DNA of 64,000 nucleotides from contig LATX02000181.1 of NCBI GenBank assembly GCA_001466705.2, positions 310,001-374,000 on the forward strand. The letters run 5' to 3'. This document shows, in pieces, positions 46,569 through 59,439 of this stretch. Positions within the stretch are counted from its first letter, which is position 1; each line of letters opens with the position of its first letter. The DNA is from Moniliophthora roreri. Taxonomy: Eukaryota; Basidiomycota; Agaricomycetes; Agaricales; Marasmiaceae. The position numbers were made by a program, and so were the translations under genes. The notes below the pieces were generated by a model. That model ran no database searches. It was not told the origin of the DNA and worked only from the letters and a program-made list of their open reading frames with translations.

Positions 46569-47941
46569 AGTTTGTTCGTTGAATTAGTCGTGGGTACAGG
46601 TATTGAGTAGCGTGGGTATTTGTTTCGTTAGTTCAGGTATTTGAGTAGGCCCTTGGTGTCCTTAAATATGCCGACCTTGCTTTTGATATATCAAGTATGA
46701 AGGGCGTGCTAGTGGTGCTAGTGAACGGGAAAGTGACGTAGGGTGGACCTCTGACGTAGGATGAGGAATACCAAGGGACCGCAGTCGCATTTGTATGAGT
46801 CCAAGTATGGGCAAGGGACGCTAGAACGAAAAGGAAATACAGTTAGTAAGGGTTGTCGAAAAGGGATATCAATTATCAATAACGAAGAAAGGAATCGAAG
46901 GTGTGATCGTAGAAAACGAAACGGTTATTGATATTGCAATCTGCCCACCGAATGGCGACGGACAGGGCCTGTTATCCCGTTTCGAGGGTATACAGTAAAA
47001 TTCAGGAAATTGGGAGCCTGGGGAGTCGAGTGGATCGCCGTCCTCACCTGTGCATGCCCGTGCATTCTGTGCATATCGTTTCACCTTGCTGAGGAGGGTC
47101 CGGAAGTAAAGCTATCACATTCCACCGATGGAGAGCTTTGGGATACGACGTTGTAGTAGGGGGACCGGGGCACGGAGCGGAGGTTCCAGGCCTGTTTGGC
47201 AGTGTTTGGCATGAGCTTCCGGCGCGTAGTCTACATTTCCGTGTACGTAGTCAGCCATCATCAGCAACCAGCGTGTCTTTGGCATTGCGTTAGCCAGACC
47301 GCCCGGCCCTCTCCAACGTGGAGCCAGTAGAGCTGCTCCAATTCAAAGAGGGCTCTACGATTAACGTTTCAGTGTCATGTTACACCTACGGTCAAGGATG
47401 ATGTCAGTTCAAGACTCGAAGCTTTATTTTGGTATTGTAGAACGTACATTGCTTTCGACGCGGCTAGACCTATCCCATTCTCCGGGCTTCAAAGACTATT
47501 CAAGTATCGTCTAACGCCGTGCTTCTAATTCTTGGGTAGCATCTTGGTCGGAAATTTAACAGATTATCTGAAGAGAACATATCAGATAGAGAATTAAAAG
47601 AGTGAGGTGATTGCTTTATCTGCCCTTGCCTTGATAGTTTGAATACCTGTTCATCAGTACGGCTTCGATGCTTTTAGTGATTGCTTGAGAAAGAACTCGT
47701 TTGTCCTTATTGACATGCTTCAGTCACGTGAGTGAATGAGATTCGGGACGTCGGCGCTTAAGTTCACGTTTTGCACTCCGCTTTCATCCAAGCTTTCTCA
47801 AGTGGCTGTCTGTGTCCGTGCGTTTTTCCTCCACTGCGAAGAGGGCCAACTAACCCCGATAGCTGGACGCTATAGATCTATCATTGCACTGATCATCCCC
47901 AGGAAGGAAAAAAGGACTGGGATACCAGCCACAGAAACTCC
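46569..47941. other. Intergenic region, nothing supported
   Basis: About 1.4 kb between the divergent genes at 46568 (minus) and 47942 (plus). No ORF, RNA gene or repeat could be supported. Confidence 0.4.
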
Positions 47942-49250
47942 ATGACACCCCGAATCCGATACCTCCCGTTCGACGTTATCGACCACGTCCTCTGGTTCCT
48001 TCTGAGATCTGATCCACCTCCTGGGATCTCAAGGCGCAAATGGAGAATCCAACAGCTCGATGTGCTGTCACTAATCTCCCGAGATTGGATGTTGGTTTCT
48101 CGAGGCCATTTCTGGGATGCATTCCAGTTCAATACCCCAAATAATTTCCAAGAATTGGAAGAACTTCAGCACCTTTGCAGCTCTCCATTTTGCACATTTC
48201 CTCTGTCTAATCTACGGGAAGTTGCTTTCGATGTTCAAGCCTTCATGCTTGAGTCATTCCTTGAATGGTGTTCTGCCGGCGGTACCGCAAAGTTATTTCC
48301 ACGCCTCGAGAGAATCACCCTGGATGGAGCGACGGTGCGCTTCAAGCCCCATGTCCTCGGCCCCACAATCTCCACTCGGATCGCTCAGATCCTTTCCAGG
48401 CATCCCCATTTCCAGGTGATAGCCAGAATTCATATGTCGAATATTACGTTCCCATCTGCTCAGTTCTTCTCGGAATTCATAAGCTCATTTTCAGTACTGG
48501 AATGGTTGGACTGCTCTCAACTGACCATACAGAATCCGGAATATTACGATGAGCTCTCCCTTCCGATCGTTGCCCTGCAAATTCAGACACTCCGTATTGA
48601 TTCTCACACGTTCTTCGAGATGTTTTACCAACGTATCGAACTTGACGGTCTCCGGGATTTAACCTTCGAAGACTGGAATCGAGAACATTTAGCTCATCGA
48701 CCCTTCAATCTCAAGAGGATCGGCGAAATGCTTGCCTACACTGGTGTGCATTTGGAGCGACTACGCCTTGAGGTCAGCGGCCAAAGCTCTGGCAGACACA
48801 ACCGTAAGAAGTGATCCCATTTTATTTACCTCCCTTTGTTTACTCATCGCCTGCTTGTTAGCCTCGTTAATTTCGGATTCCGTCGACATTTCAAATAAAG
48901 CGCCCAAGCTCAAAAGCCTGTACTTGTCAGGTCATCCCGAATATTTATTGCCGATTCTCTCACCGAGGCGACCACATGCCCGTCTGTCGTCGGTGAAGAT
49001 GCCCTCTTTGCCTTCAAATAAGAGCACTCTCGACACCATCCTGAGCCAATCCGTACCCCACCTCGAGGAGTTGTCTTTTGTTTTCGAGCTTCCGCTTTCG
49101 GATTCCAGCGAAGTAAAGGTTATGGCAGAGCTAGCGCAGAAGATGCCGTGGTGTAGTCAAAGAGGATGTTTATTTCCAACATTCAATCTGAGCGAGTCTG
49201 CGAAAGGTGAAAAATATCAAGCTATGAGACTGAGGAAGAGGAAATGGTAA
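47942..49250 (+). CDS. F-box-like/LRR protein
   Basis: Exons 47942-48803 and 48862-49250 join in phase, giving about 416 residues. The N-terminus has the F-box-like pattern 'LPFDVIDHVLWFL ... LSLISRDWMLVSRGHFWDAF'. The rest consists of LRR-like segments ('LREVAFDVQAFML', 'LEWLDCSQLTIQNPEYYDEL', 'LEELSFVFELPLSDSSEV'), as in the Agaricomycete F-box family. The terminal TGG is followed by a good donor (GTAAGT), so a further exon is possible, but none was found. Likely an SCF adaptor; target unknown. Confidence 0.7.
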
Positions 49251-50213
49251 GTCCGCTTCTTAATTCCGCAAACTACTCATCGTATTGATGAACCGCTTAG
49301 AGGATTATTTCAAGGAGGTGGGGTACTTCGCCCGTAGCTGGGATTGTACCTCAGAATAGTATAAAAGAGGGAGAGTAGATGAGGCGCAAAGGTCGGAGGA
49401 CGGGCTTTGTTTACCGTCAACGACAAAAATGAAATCTATTCTACAAATTCAATTCTTTACAACGGCTATACCCGGTGTCACGGAAAGTGATAGCCCCGGA
49501 TATTGACTTTGAGCCCAAGTACCACAATCTGTTGTGCCTCCCCTATCCTTACAACGTCAGTCCAACCAACCACCCATATCCCGTATTCAAAGACAAGGAC
49601 AAAACTTAGCACACTAGAAACATCGAAGCGAGGAGATGAAAATCCGGTGGGCCACCACTTTCCGTTACACCGAGTAAGTCAACTGTCCCGGTCCGCCTCC
49701 CTGGAGAAGTGCCACGATCTGGACCAATCTATCCTATTTTAGGTAATGCACATTTTGCTTCCGACGACCATCTGTACGACGCGAATGCTGTCGATGAAGC
49801 AACCTAGGTATGATTCCTTCTCGGATGACTGCAGCTATAGTAACCAAATTGAACACTCGGGGCAACTCTCTTATCAAAATTGTACACCTCAGGGTCTTCC
49901 CGCTATTTGACGCACCTGACATACTAGCGTGGAGTTCGGGTGCATCGTGGTCACATTCAGAATCACATTCAAATTACTTCGTGTCATTTGCTTGTCGAGA
50001 TTTGGGAAAACCTTACAACCGTGGTGCACACCTCTTCGAGCTCAGACGCTTTCATATCGCAGAATAAACTAGCTATCTAGTTATGACATGACTCGGGAAG
50101 CCAGAATCAGTGGTGTGTATCCTCGTGTTGTAGTTTGAACCAACCTGGGGAGTGGAACATCATATTCTCCCGCCCTATCTCCTTTCGGTCGATGTGGGTG
50201 ATGTCCTCATTCT
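49251..50213. other. Intergenic region, nothing supported
   Basis: Short frames at 49810-50067 and 49503-49742 have no splice context or recognisable motif. Confidence 0.35.
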
Positions 50214-52146
50214 ATGCTACGCTCTCAGATGATCACTCCGTCAGACACGGCCCGGAGACCACCAGGAAGTTATAAAGCGAAACCGAGCTTTTCGGTGGAT
50301 CCTGTTCCTGTCCCTCGCCATGATCCATTTCAAGAGACACTCGCTCAAGGTCGGAAACCGTGTCACAAAAGCGGCCGATCTCACTTTGAGGTGCGTTTCT
50401 CCTATCAGACGCTTTTCGTTTACTCTAGCTGAATCTCTGTTTGCATGTTCAGGGAGACGCTCTTCCCTCTGTTCTTGGTGACGATACTGTACTTTCTTTG
50501 GGTATGCATTGCATTATGACTGTCATTTGGCACGAGCTGACATTGATGTCAAGGGATTCGCGTACGGCCTCCTCGACACATTAAACAAGCACTTCCAGAA
50601 CACCCTCGGTATCACTCGAACCCGTTCATCTGGCCTTCAAGCCGCGTACTTTGGGGCTTACCCATTAGCCTCTCTCGGATATGGAAACTGGGTTCTTAGA
50701 CATTATGGGTACCGCGCCGTCTTTATCCTGGGATTGACGTTGTATGGCATTGGCGCTTTCTGTATGTGGCCCGCTGGCTTGAAAGCGAGTTTCGGTGGAT
50801 TCTGTGGGGCTACTTTCGTTATTGGGAGTGGGTTAGGCTGTTTGGAGACTGCTGCGAACCCATATATGGCAGTTACTGGACCACCCAAGTACGCAGAGTT
50901 ACGGATTAATCTGGCGCAGGCTGTTCAGGCTGTCGGAACTGGTGAGTGTTTTGGTGATTTTACAGAAAGAAGAAGAATTAGCTGACCTTCTACGACAGTG
51001 GTCGGGCCAGTTCTCGGATCCTATGTCTTCTTTAATGAAACTGGCGACTCTGTCGCCGCCCTGAAGTCCGTACAATGGGTTTATCTCGCAATTGGGGTCT
51101 TTGTTTTCTCGCTCGCCGTTGTCTTCTACTTCTCAGTTATACCGGAAGTTACAGGTCAGTTCCCCACGGAATATACCGAAGCCAGTTCTTATTGGTTTCT
51201 GACTGTACAGATGCCGACATGGAGGAACAGGCACAGATCACTCATGCGGATCAGATGGCGACCGAAAAACCTTTCTGGATGCAATATAGGCTCTTTCATG
51301 CCGCATGGGCTCAGTTCTGTTACGTCGGTGCCCAAGGTATGTTTCTTCACAAACCTTGACTACAGAATTCTTGAATAACAATCTTTTATGATAGTTGCAA
51401 TCGCTGGCTACTTCATCAACTATGTCACCGAAATTCGTTCAAACACCGACAACGCACTTGGAGCCAAATTTCTGGCGGCTGCTCAAGGTTGCTTCGCCGT
51501 TGGTCGGTTCACTGGTACTGGTGAGTACGTTGAAAGTCTGCCGTGACCGCTCGCTCACTTCATTTGGCTAGGATTAATGAAACTAGTGAAACCCCGGATT
51601 GTTTTTCTATTCTACCTCACAGCAACCTTGGCGTTCTGTGCAGCCAGCATTGACACTCGACAAAACACTGGTCTCGCGATGCTAATGATAACACTTTTCT
51701 TTGAGAGTGTATGCTTCCCCACAATTGTCGCCCTCGGCATTCGTGGTCTTGGCCGACACACCAAGGTGATGACGACGTTCTGTTCTTTGTTTCGTCTGGT
51801 TTTTGCTGAAACCTGTGATAGAGGGGCTCAGGATGGATTGTAGCGGGAGTTGCCGGTGGTGCATGTGGTACGTCGTAATTAAATTTGAAAAGAGTTGCGC
51901 GCTAATCAATAATTCACAGTACCTCCTCTGTTAGGACATGTCGCTGATCTTCGCAACAACACTGCGTTCGCGATGATCGTTCCCACCATATTCTTCGTCA
52001 GTGCACTCACATACGCCGTCTGTGTCAACTTTGTGCCTGCGTACAGAATACCTGTTGACTTGACGGGTGCTGATGAGATTGGCGTTGAGAAGGGTGGCGA
52101 TGCTGGCTCGGTAAGGAGCGACGAAAAAGTAGCGGAAAAGGCTTGA
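50214..52146 (+). CDS. Major facilitator superfamily sugar transporter (FHS / fucose permease-like)
   Basis: Nine exons close in phase to 494 residues: 50214-50390, 50457-50501, 50554-50941, 50999-51154, 51211-51336, 51395-51520, 51572-51765, 51822-51867 and 51920-52146. Typical FHS features are 'TLFPLFLVTILYFLWGFAYG', 'LLDTLNKHFQ', 'GLQAAYFGAYPL', 'GCLETAANPYMAVTGPP', 'RINLAQAVQAVGTVVGPVLG', 'QFCYVGAQVAIAGYFINYVT' and a C-terminal 'FFVSALTYAVCVNFVPAYR'. Twelve membrane helices are expected. The family imports L-fucose, glucose or galactose by proton symport; the substrate here is not determined. The start at 50214 or an internal Met (50229) are both possible. Confidence 0.93.
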
Positions 52147-52573
52147 TAGCTTCTGTAGTAGGTAGTGAACATGTACTTTCTATCTTTGAAGGCATTTCAA
52201 CGTAGTAATATGGGTTTCATGGTCCTCGCTGCTACATCGAGCAAAACAAGGGCGTTGATAAGAGATATAACGGAGCCAGTGATATTTTCATGTGGTTACC
52301 TTTACGTAACTGCCGGAATTGAATGTAAATCAATGATTTATGATTTAGCCGTGGATCAATACAGATCATCAAATCATTCGGATCGAGTCCCTGATGTAGA
52401 GTTTCTTCGCCCATGCCAGTCTGTTGAATATGCTCACGGAAAAGGCATGCGCAGAAGAACGTAAAACACTGAGTTTATAGCTAAACTGATTTTGATACAT
52501 GATCGTTCAGCCACTGCGTTGGTCTAACAGAGGTTTCCGAATCCCCGCACAAAGAAAAGTCGACATCGTATCG

Positions 52574-53052
52574 CTATTTACAGCTGTCCCTGATAAATAC
52601 GTCGACGCCGTTTCTTTCTTTCTTTTTTCCCCAAAGTGATAGAATGACTCACCCTTCACATTGTGCCATAGAAAGGCTGTAAGACCCTTTCGGGAAGACA
52701 ACCTTCTTTGTTGGGAATTGTTGGAAAGGCTTCAATTCTGATATCCTCCACGAACAGCATGGTTGACATGTATTATCCATCTCTATTACGTATGAATGCT
52801 TGTTGCCAACGTCGTACGCGTATATCTCTTGAGTGCTCGTTCCGCCGACCATGGAGTTGAAATTTATAATCCTGGTCTTCCCTTTGTCGGTGAGCGTACT
52901 GTCATATTTGTCAGAAATATTCGGGCAAGCGCAGTGGAGGAGGAGATGTACACGGTACCACAGCAAACCTGGCGGTCCCCCGGAGGACACTGGCCTGCGA
53001 TGGCAATTTGGGTGCCAATAGCGAGAAGCGAGATGGAAAGTAGGTGCTTCAT
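52574..53052 (-). CDS. Small secreted Cys-containing protein A
   Basis: Exons 53052-52952, 52898-52653 and 52589-52574 join in phase to 120 residues. A clear signal peptide (MKHLLSISLLAIGTQIAIAG) precedes 'QCPPGDRQVCCG'. The mature part ends with 'MDNTCQPCCSWRISEL' and a beta-rich tail. A TATA box (TATAAAG, minus strand, 53081-53087) lies about 30 bp upstream. The same intron positions and the same CP..G..xQxCCG and NTCQPCxxW motifs occur in the gene at 63250-63865, so the two are paralogues. The family is not one I can name; its size and signal suggest an effector-like or wall-associated secreted protein. Confidence 0.78.
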
Positions 53053-53596
53053 TGCGGGTTCTACCTCTTCCGCAGGACCACTTTATACTACTCGTGTTGG
53101 GGATCCGCGACCGACAAGTCGGTAAAGCGGAAGAGCAATTCAGCCTGTCTCGGATGTTTCATCGCGTGACTGACCCGAAGTCATTCTCTCTCGGCGGCTA
53201 CAATCTACTCCAATGCGCTGTTCGTTCCCTTGAGGAATCCCGCGTAACACCTCTCTTCCTCTTTGAATTCCTGTTTAGTCCAAATACCTTGGATATACCA
53301 CGTTAGAGCATTCGAAGGTTCGATACACAATGATTTAACACAAGGTTAATTTGGAGCGTAGCACATTGTCTCCATATTGTGAGTTGTGCACAAGTTTTGA
53401 TGCTGAAAAGTGACACGCTAGGATGTGGAGATGGCAATGAAAGAAAGGCAGGCAACCTTGTAGCACCTAGTAAAACGGGTTGATGTACCGATCAAAACCC
53501 TATACATAAGACGTTCCCGCCGTTCTTGGCAGGTTGGTGCCGATCTGACCTTCCAAGTACAGTATAACTTCTCTTAACCCATACCCTATAAACCCA

Positions 53597-53719
53597 TAAC
53601 CTCTTATAACCCATAGATTTTTTACCAAAATCCCACCTGGTTTGGCAGGGGAAACCCCATAACCTTCAATAACCCATGGTTTTGAGCATGAACCAACTGC
53701 TATGGGTTATAAGAGGTTA
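53597..53719. repeat. Foldback element, about 123 bp
   Basis: The left arm TAACCTCTTATAACCCATA (53597-53615) is the exact inverse of TATGGGTTATAAGAGGTTA (53701-53719). The interior repeats parts of the arm (CCCATAACCTTCAATAACCC). There is no coding capacity. It resembles a small MITE; target duplication is not clear. Confidence 0.7.
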
Positions 53720-54126
53720 GAGTGTACAAGTTCACAGGGACACGTTTTCCACGCGGCAACTTTGCCGAGTAATTTAATCAATCGGCGCCTATCCAGACGC
53801 CTTACAGTGCAATATTCCAGAGCGAATCGTCTTTCCAGCTGTCGGGTGGCGAGCATATCGAAAATAATAGCCATTTCAAGGGTTGCCTCACTGAAGCGAA
53901 CATGCCCTGGAGGGAGAACAGCTCCTGCCGTCTCATTATAGACCTTTGAGGACAGTTCGAAATCAGGATATAGAGTCAAATGAGACGGGGTTAACGACAA
54001 AGAGTCGTCATTGAATGTATAGCTGAATAGCTTCGATGAATTTGAGGGATGAAGGGGATGGAAAATTCGGAAATTAAAGATATAATGGAGAGCTTTGACA
54101 TAGAATGAAAGTTGACAAAATAGCAC
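53707..54126 (-). CDS. Hypothetical 139-residue ORF
   Basis: An uninterrupted frame from the ATG at 54126, with a mildly hydrophobic start (MLFCQLSFYVKALHYIFNF) and a basic C-terminal half (RRLDRRRLIKLLGK). Its last codons fall inside the foldback repeat. There is no homology, splice or promoter support, so it may be fortuitous. Confidence 0.25.
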   Translation of the reverse strand: MLFCQLSFYVKALHYIFNFRIFHPLHPSNSSKLFSYTFNDDSLSLTPSHLTLYPDFELSSKVYNETAGAVLPPGHVRFSEATLEMAIIFDMLATRQLERRFALEYCTVRRLDRRRLIKLLGKVAAWKTCPCELVHSNLL

Positions 54127-55769
54127 ACATCAGTATTTCCAGGGTTTACAATCTAAAACAATTCGGAATTTGACAGTCAGGTCCCGTCTTCCGGCAATCG
54201 CAGTGTACCCGGGACTCATTGACCATCATTCCCTCCAGTTTTTTAGTATCATCGTATTCCTTCACATCTCAAACATGTACCGAAACCGCTACGGGTCGTT
54301 TCATATGGCTTTGAGGGCAGAATTCCGTCGAAAATGCTCGGGCTTTTTGGCAGAGACCACCGGAGAACTGGCAAAAACCCCGCAATCAACCTTGGAAAAT
54401 ACTGCATACAGTGCTTTATCCGTATTATTAGAGGAGTGGTATTGTTTTCGCTGCGTTTCGCAGATTCCTGCATTTGGCAGGGCCCTTCCCGATATCTGAC
54501 AGTTCCACTAGGTACTCTGCACCGCTTCGCTGGCTCGTCACGCCGCCCGACTTCACGGCAGTCAAAGAATGAATCGGACACGATCATCCAAGAAGAGGGA
54601 TACGCTCCACCAGGTCCAATGTCCGATGAGGCGAGGATGCGGGGATACGGAGTCGCCGAGGTTTAGGGGGATCAAATGGGTGTCCCGAGAGAGAACATGT
54701 TCGTAGACGGGAGACCGGAAGTAGGAGGCAATGCTCGAGACCTAAAATGAACGAGGTCAATGGTCGTTCTTGGGACGAAAGCGAAGAACTGTTCAAAGAT
54801 TATAAGAGGCCCGCCACGCTATCAATGATTGGATAGTGTTGGGAGGAATCGTGCAGTGGACGGTAGTACCAGGCCAATGTAAGAGTTACAGCAAAGTTGC
54901 AAACGGAAATTATTGCAGACCGAAGTTCAGCGTAACTTATGTTGATGGAAATGATAGACGCCGAGGAGTAGGGTCTAGAGCTATTGCGGAAATTGCCGGA
55001 ATCAATTTTTTTCTGCTTACTCATCCTCCACACCCTACTATCTTTCTCGCAACATACTCATTCTCGGTGCCGCCCCAGTTTGCTCTCATCTAGCTCTCAA
55101 CAGCGCATCAAACAACATGCACCCCCGACACCTACGGGAAACCTATAGATATTAAACACGCAAAACAGCCGGAGCGGGTATTATCCCCTTTGTTGGATTT
55201 GGGAAACGGTTCAGGGAGTTGATGAACTCGGGGAGAAAAGGTACGTAGCGTACTTTTCTTCAGGACTGATGCTTACCCCCTTACTACTTTGTAATGCGGT
55301 AACGTGCAGCCGTAATTGCGCAGCTCGCTTTGTAACTCTGATATCTCGCGAAGAACATTCCTCAAGACATTCATAGTCCCTTTTCTTCTACAACACGACC
55401 TCTCCGATATCTACTGCCCTTTGTCAAATCTGCACTTCCCTCACATCAACATCTATGGATCCAGGCCGTTCTCTGAGCTCTCAGCAAGCGATGCATCGTC
55501 ATCAACACTATTTTGCATCCGGATCTCTGTGTTCAATCTTTCTCCACTCTCGTACACCTTTCCATCTGGATAATATGTATCATATGGCTCCAACGCGCTC
55601 TCTCAACTCACCTGTGCGGTCTCTTTGGAAGGAACTACTGGCTTCGGGTGGATAAGGAGTCGCAGTCAGGCTGAAACCCTGTTCTTTGTTTTGGACAATT
55701 CTGATGTGCAACACTATCCATATCATTCCGGAGAGGATACAGAACACGTCGAGAAAGTATTGACATAAA
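54127..55769. other. Intergenic region, nothing supported
   Basis: Several 60-110 residue frames overlap on both strands without recognisable motifs or splice signals. Confidence 0.35.
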
Positions 55770-56842
55770 CTACTGCTTGGAGTACTGGTTCCAAGTCGGA
55801 TAATTGTCTATTACCGCTTTAATTTCATTCAACCAAGTGATTGGTTTACCCTCCGAATCTATGTAACGACCATCATTGTCGCGGCGATACTTGAACGGAA
55901 TGCCCTGGGATTCGGAAAACTCGATGGCCCTATCAAGCTCTAAAGCAGAAATCAAGATCCGGTTCTGAACCTCCACGAAGAGGGATCTAATCGCAATCTC
56001 CTCCTGCGTCCTGTTTTTGAACCATCCATCTCGGTAGTTCATGATATCGTAGAACCCGGCATTCTCGTTGACGACAGATTGGTAATCAGTGCGCGATACT
56101 GTGAACCACTGCTTGCGATATTTTTTCTAAAGCTCTGTCAAGATCGGAATACAGGTGGGCCAAGTTTCTTAAACACTCACAAAGATTGCAAGAACTTGAG
56201 GATTTGCCTTGAGCTTCTGCTCACACTCCTGCTCTGATGCGGCCATGGCCAATCGTGCGTCGATGTCCATCTCGTTCGGGTGCTTTTCCTCCGCTAGATC
56301 CTGTAATACCTGGCTAGCGGCTTCGCGGGATCGTTGACTGCATTGATGATTGAAACGATAAGCTCTGGAAATTTAATGATCTTACGTACTTTTTTACGTC
56401 TTCACATGCCGTTACAAGAAACTCGCTCCCCGCCTCCTGTGCAAAATCTGTCAGCTCTGCCACTCTTGCCAGCGACAGGGCATTCACAACATCAAAACAG
56501 TAGCGAGGTTCCTGGGGATGGTGCGAACAGTCTAGAAAATTCCGTAGAGTGGACTCGTCTCGGACCGAGAAACTCAATCCGTAGTAGTGCCCTTCCGGGA
56601 GAGGTTGCGAGGTGTCTAAGTGTTCATAGAGATTTGGATTCCTCTCTCTGAGGTAGCTGAGATGATAGCCGAACAGGTCTCTTCCCGGACTACTAGCTCG
56701 CATCCCTAAATCGACCTGCAAGTCACAGACTAAGTTCCGATCCTCGGTCAGTAACTGGCTTCAGCCTCCAAGCACGGGAGTCGCACTGCTTACATTCGCA
56801 AGGCGGGGTATCCGCGGATGGGGCGTCGAACTGGTTGCACAT
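55770..56842 (-). CDS. Unknown conserved-looking protein with an N-terminal Cys cluster
   Basis: Exon 1 (56842-56756) encodes MCNQFDAPSADTPPCECKQC and ends RLKP. Exon 2 starts at 56715 ('VDLGMRASSPGRDLFGYHL', 'LPEGHYYGLSFSV') and joins through GTACGT...GCAG to 'NQRSREAASQVLQDLAEEK', then 'ASEQECEQKLKANPQVLAIF'. The last exon holds 'KKYRKQWFTVSRTDYQSV' and 'ITWLNEIKAVIDNYPTWNQY' before the stop at 55770. The first intron is only 40 bp, so that junction is the weakest. Four closely spaced Cys (C-x12-C-x-C-x2-C) could bind metal. The function is not recognised. Confidence 0.6.
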
Positions 56843-57254
56843 GAATGAAGTTGCAATGTGATTGAGCGACAGCGGCTGGTATTTAAGTGCAAGAACAGCG
56901 ACGAATCTCCAACATGAGGTCCTCTGCGAGTCAGATCCAAAAACTTTATCGCGCACAATCATGCCCATACACCTTACACGAGGGGGCGCCCAACCCCTGT
57001 ATATATACTGATTTATTTCTTCGGTGTAAAGCGAGGTCACGAGAACAGACCTAAAACGAAAGTACCATCACACACACGTATACTAAGTTTTCAAGGAATG
57101 CCAATGCTCATTTACCAGTTGGGATTGAATACATCTTCATCACCATAGGTTTCACAGTGTTCAAGTTTCAAGTAGATGTCAAGATGCTCGTAGACCTTTA
57201 ACGAGTCCTTGCATTGTTTCCCCCTGGGGAAAGACCTACTGCTGCGTAAGTGCG

Positions 57255-59365
57255 TCAGAGATCTATTCAAATCACAACAGCCTCAGAGCGCTCACCATCG
57301 ATAATGGGATACCCGCACTCCTCCGAATATTTCACGTCAAGTGGATCGTATCCTTTAAGTTCCAAATACTCCTTTACGGCACGATAGTGCCTGATACTCC
57401 ATTCAGTACCCACCGATACCGATAGACGTAGTGTTGGCACCCCGTAACTTGAGCACTCCATGTCGGTGAGACGGCGACTTCCAGTCGGATCGAATGACCA
57501 GTAGAAAAACGCGTCATGGCGTGGCCACGGTATGCATACTGTTCCGTCAACTGTTTGAGGTTGTACGGGGTGCACAAATAGAAACAATGGTCGAGGAAGG
57601 GGATGAAGTGATATTTGCGCAGAAAGCATCACCTGAACGTAATCGATAAATACTGCTTGGGATTGATCTGATTAGTCTCCTTGTGCGTTGAGTTTATGAA
57701 TTGACGTACGGCAGTCCGTGGGGTAGGGATTACAAGAGTGGCGAAATCGAAATGACTGGCTCAAGAAGCTGGTGCGAAGTCTTATCCGGCTCTCAAAGGA
57801 CGACGTCAGAGAGAACCTGAGCAATATATCGCCTTCAATTCGTTGACCACTGTCAAAAGCCAAGACAAACGCCGATATCCCTATTTTTCACGTTTAATGA
57901 GCTTGTCTCGTAGATGAGCAAGAATCACGAACCGGGATGCTTGTCTGTGTTATATCGGGTTTGTGCTGGCCATATGGATTGACACATGGAGAAAGTCCAT
58001 TGCGGCATTTCCAGAGCGCTCGAAGGTATCCTTCCCAAAATGCAGCTCTGATTCTGAGCACACTGGCCACAGGGCTTCGACGTGACCGTGCCAAATGGAA
58101 TTAACTCTTGTGCTTTGAGCTGGACACCCCACTCTTTAAGTCCAATCCACGCAATAGAGTTCAGATAGTCTGGAACCATACGTGAGACGCATTCAATGAT
58201 CATTGACGCATCATCAAATGAAACCGGTGGTGGTTCATGAACCCGTACTGCAGATGATAAGCGACCTTCCCCTAACTGGTCCACGAGATAGGGACCACGA
58301 TTTCCCGGAACGACATCGTAGTTCTTGGGGTTTATGTGAGAGAGAGAGAATGATGTGGTTTTGGGGTTATATAACCATTGCGAGTTACGAAGTTCGCCCT
58401 GTAAGACGCGAGTGAGCTGTACAGATCACTCGAGGCAACAATCATGCACCACATACCTTGAACATTTCGGGAGCAAAGTGATAAACCTCTTCCATTATGG
58501 CTACCTATGGACCAGTTTCCAGCAGGCGTTAATCAGACGATGAAGCATCAGTATAGACTGAATTAAACCCACATATTTGAAGGCGAGGTAGCAGTAGATG
58601 AATGGATCATTCCGTCGGTCACTGTATTCCTCATAAAAGGCCCTTCGCATGGTCATGAATTCTGTCTTACGTTTGAGCATCAGATGGCCAAGGAAGCTGA
58701 AAAATGCTTACCCTCGTAATAGATCAAGGCATGGATCGAGGAAGAAGTTACACCGAAGAGTTGAAGAACGTTTGCATGTCTGAGCGGTCATCAGGATAGT
58801 GTAGTTTGTGTGGTTGCTCATTAAGGTACCTGATACTCGAGTGATGCTCGTAATCTCGCTTCCAGGCCTGTTGAAGCTGATCAGTCTTAATATGCGCTTT
58901 TTGGCGTTGTGAACGTACCAGGATGGCATCGTTCGTGTCTGCGTCTGTGGAACGGTAGGTTACCACCGTGAACTTCTCTGATGCCAATGTAGGGCTCAAT
59001 ATGCATGCTGTCTGGATAGTCCTGATCACTTTCACGGTCTTTCCCTCAAGCCGTAGCTTGAAAGGATTGTTGGCTTTAAGGCGTCGAAGAGCTGGTAATC
59101 CACCGTAAGCAGGGATCTTGAGCTCCTCGCGATCGACCACTGGATGCAAAAGCTTAATGTCCCCGATAGGCACTTTCCTAAAGTCTATCTTTCATGACTT
59201 CAGCCAAAAGTAGTGCCGTGTAGTGAAACAACTCACTGATTGAACCATATTATTCCCGGTAGAATATGCTTCCTCCTTGGGACTGGAACCAAAAAAGGCG
59301 TCCCGAGCAGCGACAAAGTGGCATTGGTTGAAGGTCAGATACTGTGCTCCTGAGAATAGGGACAT
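57255..59365 (-). CDS. Agaricomycete kinase-like family protein
   Basis: First exons close in phase: 59365-59237, 59188-58919, 58867-58830, 58779-58712, 58661-58573, 58504-58457, and a long exon from 58398 to about 57930. The last exons (about 57630-57290, then a short one ending at 57255) carry the conserved ending 'WSFDPTGSRRLTDMECSSYG' and 'GYDPLDVKYSEECGYPI'. The middle, 57640-57930, is not resolved. The N-terminus 'LFSGAQYLTFNQCHFVAARD' resembles the leader of the genes at 2873 and 7904. The body has 'VPIGDIKLLH', 'FTVVTYRSTDA', 'WKRDYEHHSSIR' and 'HANVLQLFGVTSSSIHALIY', matching the N-lobe of a kinase-like family abundant in Agaricomycetes. No catalytic HRD/DFG was seen, so it is probably a pseudokinase. 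Confidence 0.68.
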
Positions 59366-59439
59366 GGTAAGGTGCAGTAGTGACACTAGAAACCGAAACT
59401 TAAAAATGTTTAGCATCCAACCATACTAGTAGATGAGAA

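Noticed and set aside
46096..46587. Plus-strand Pro/Thr-rich frames opposite the Gly/Lys-repeat gene
   Set aside because: Antisense shadows of the GKGVGE repeat; the minus strand has the consistent 8-exon structure with an EF-hand.
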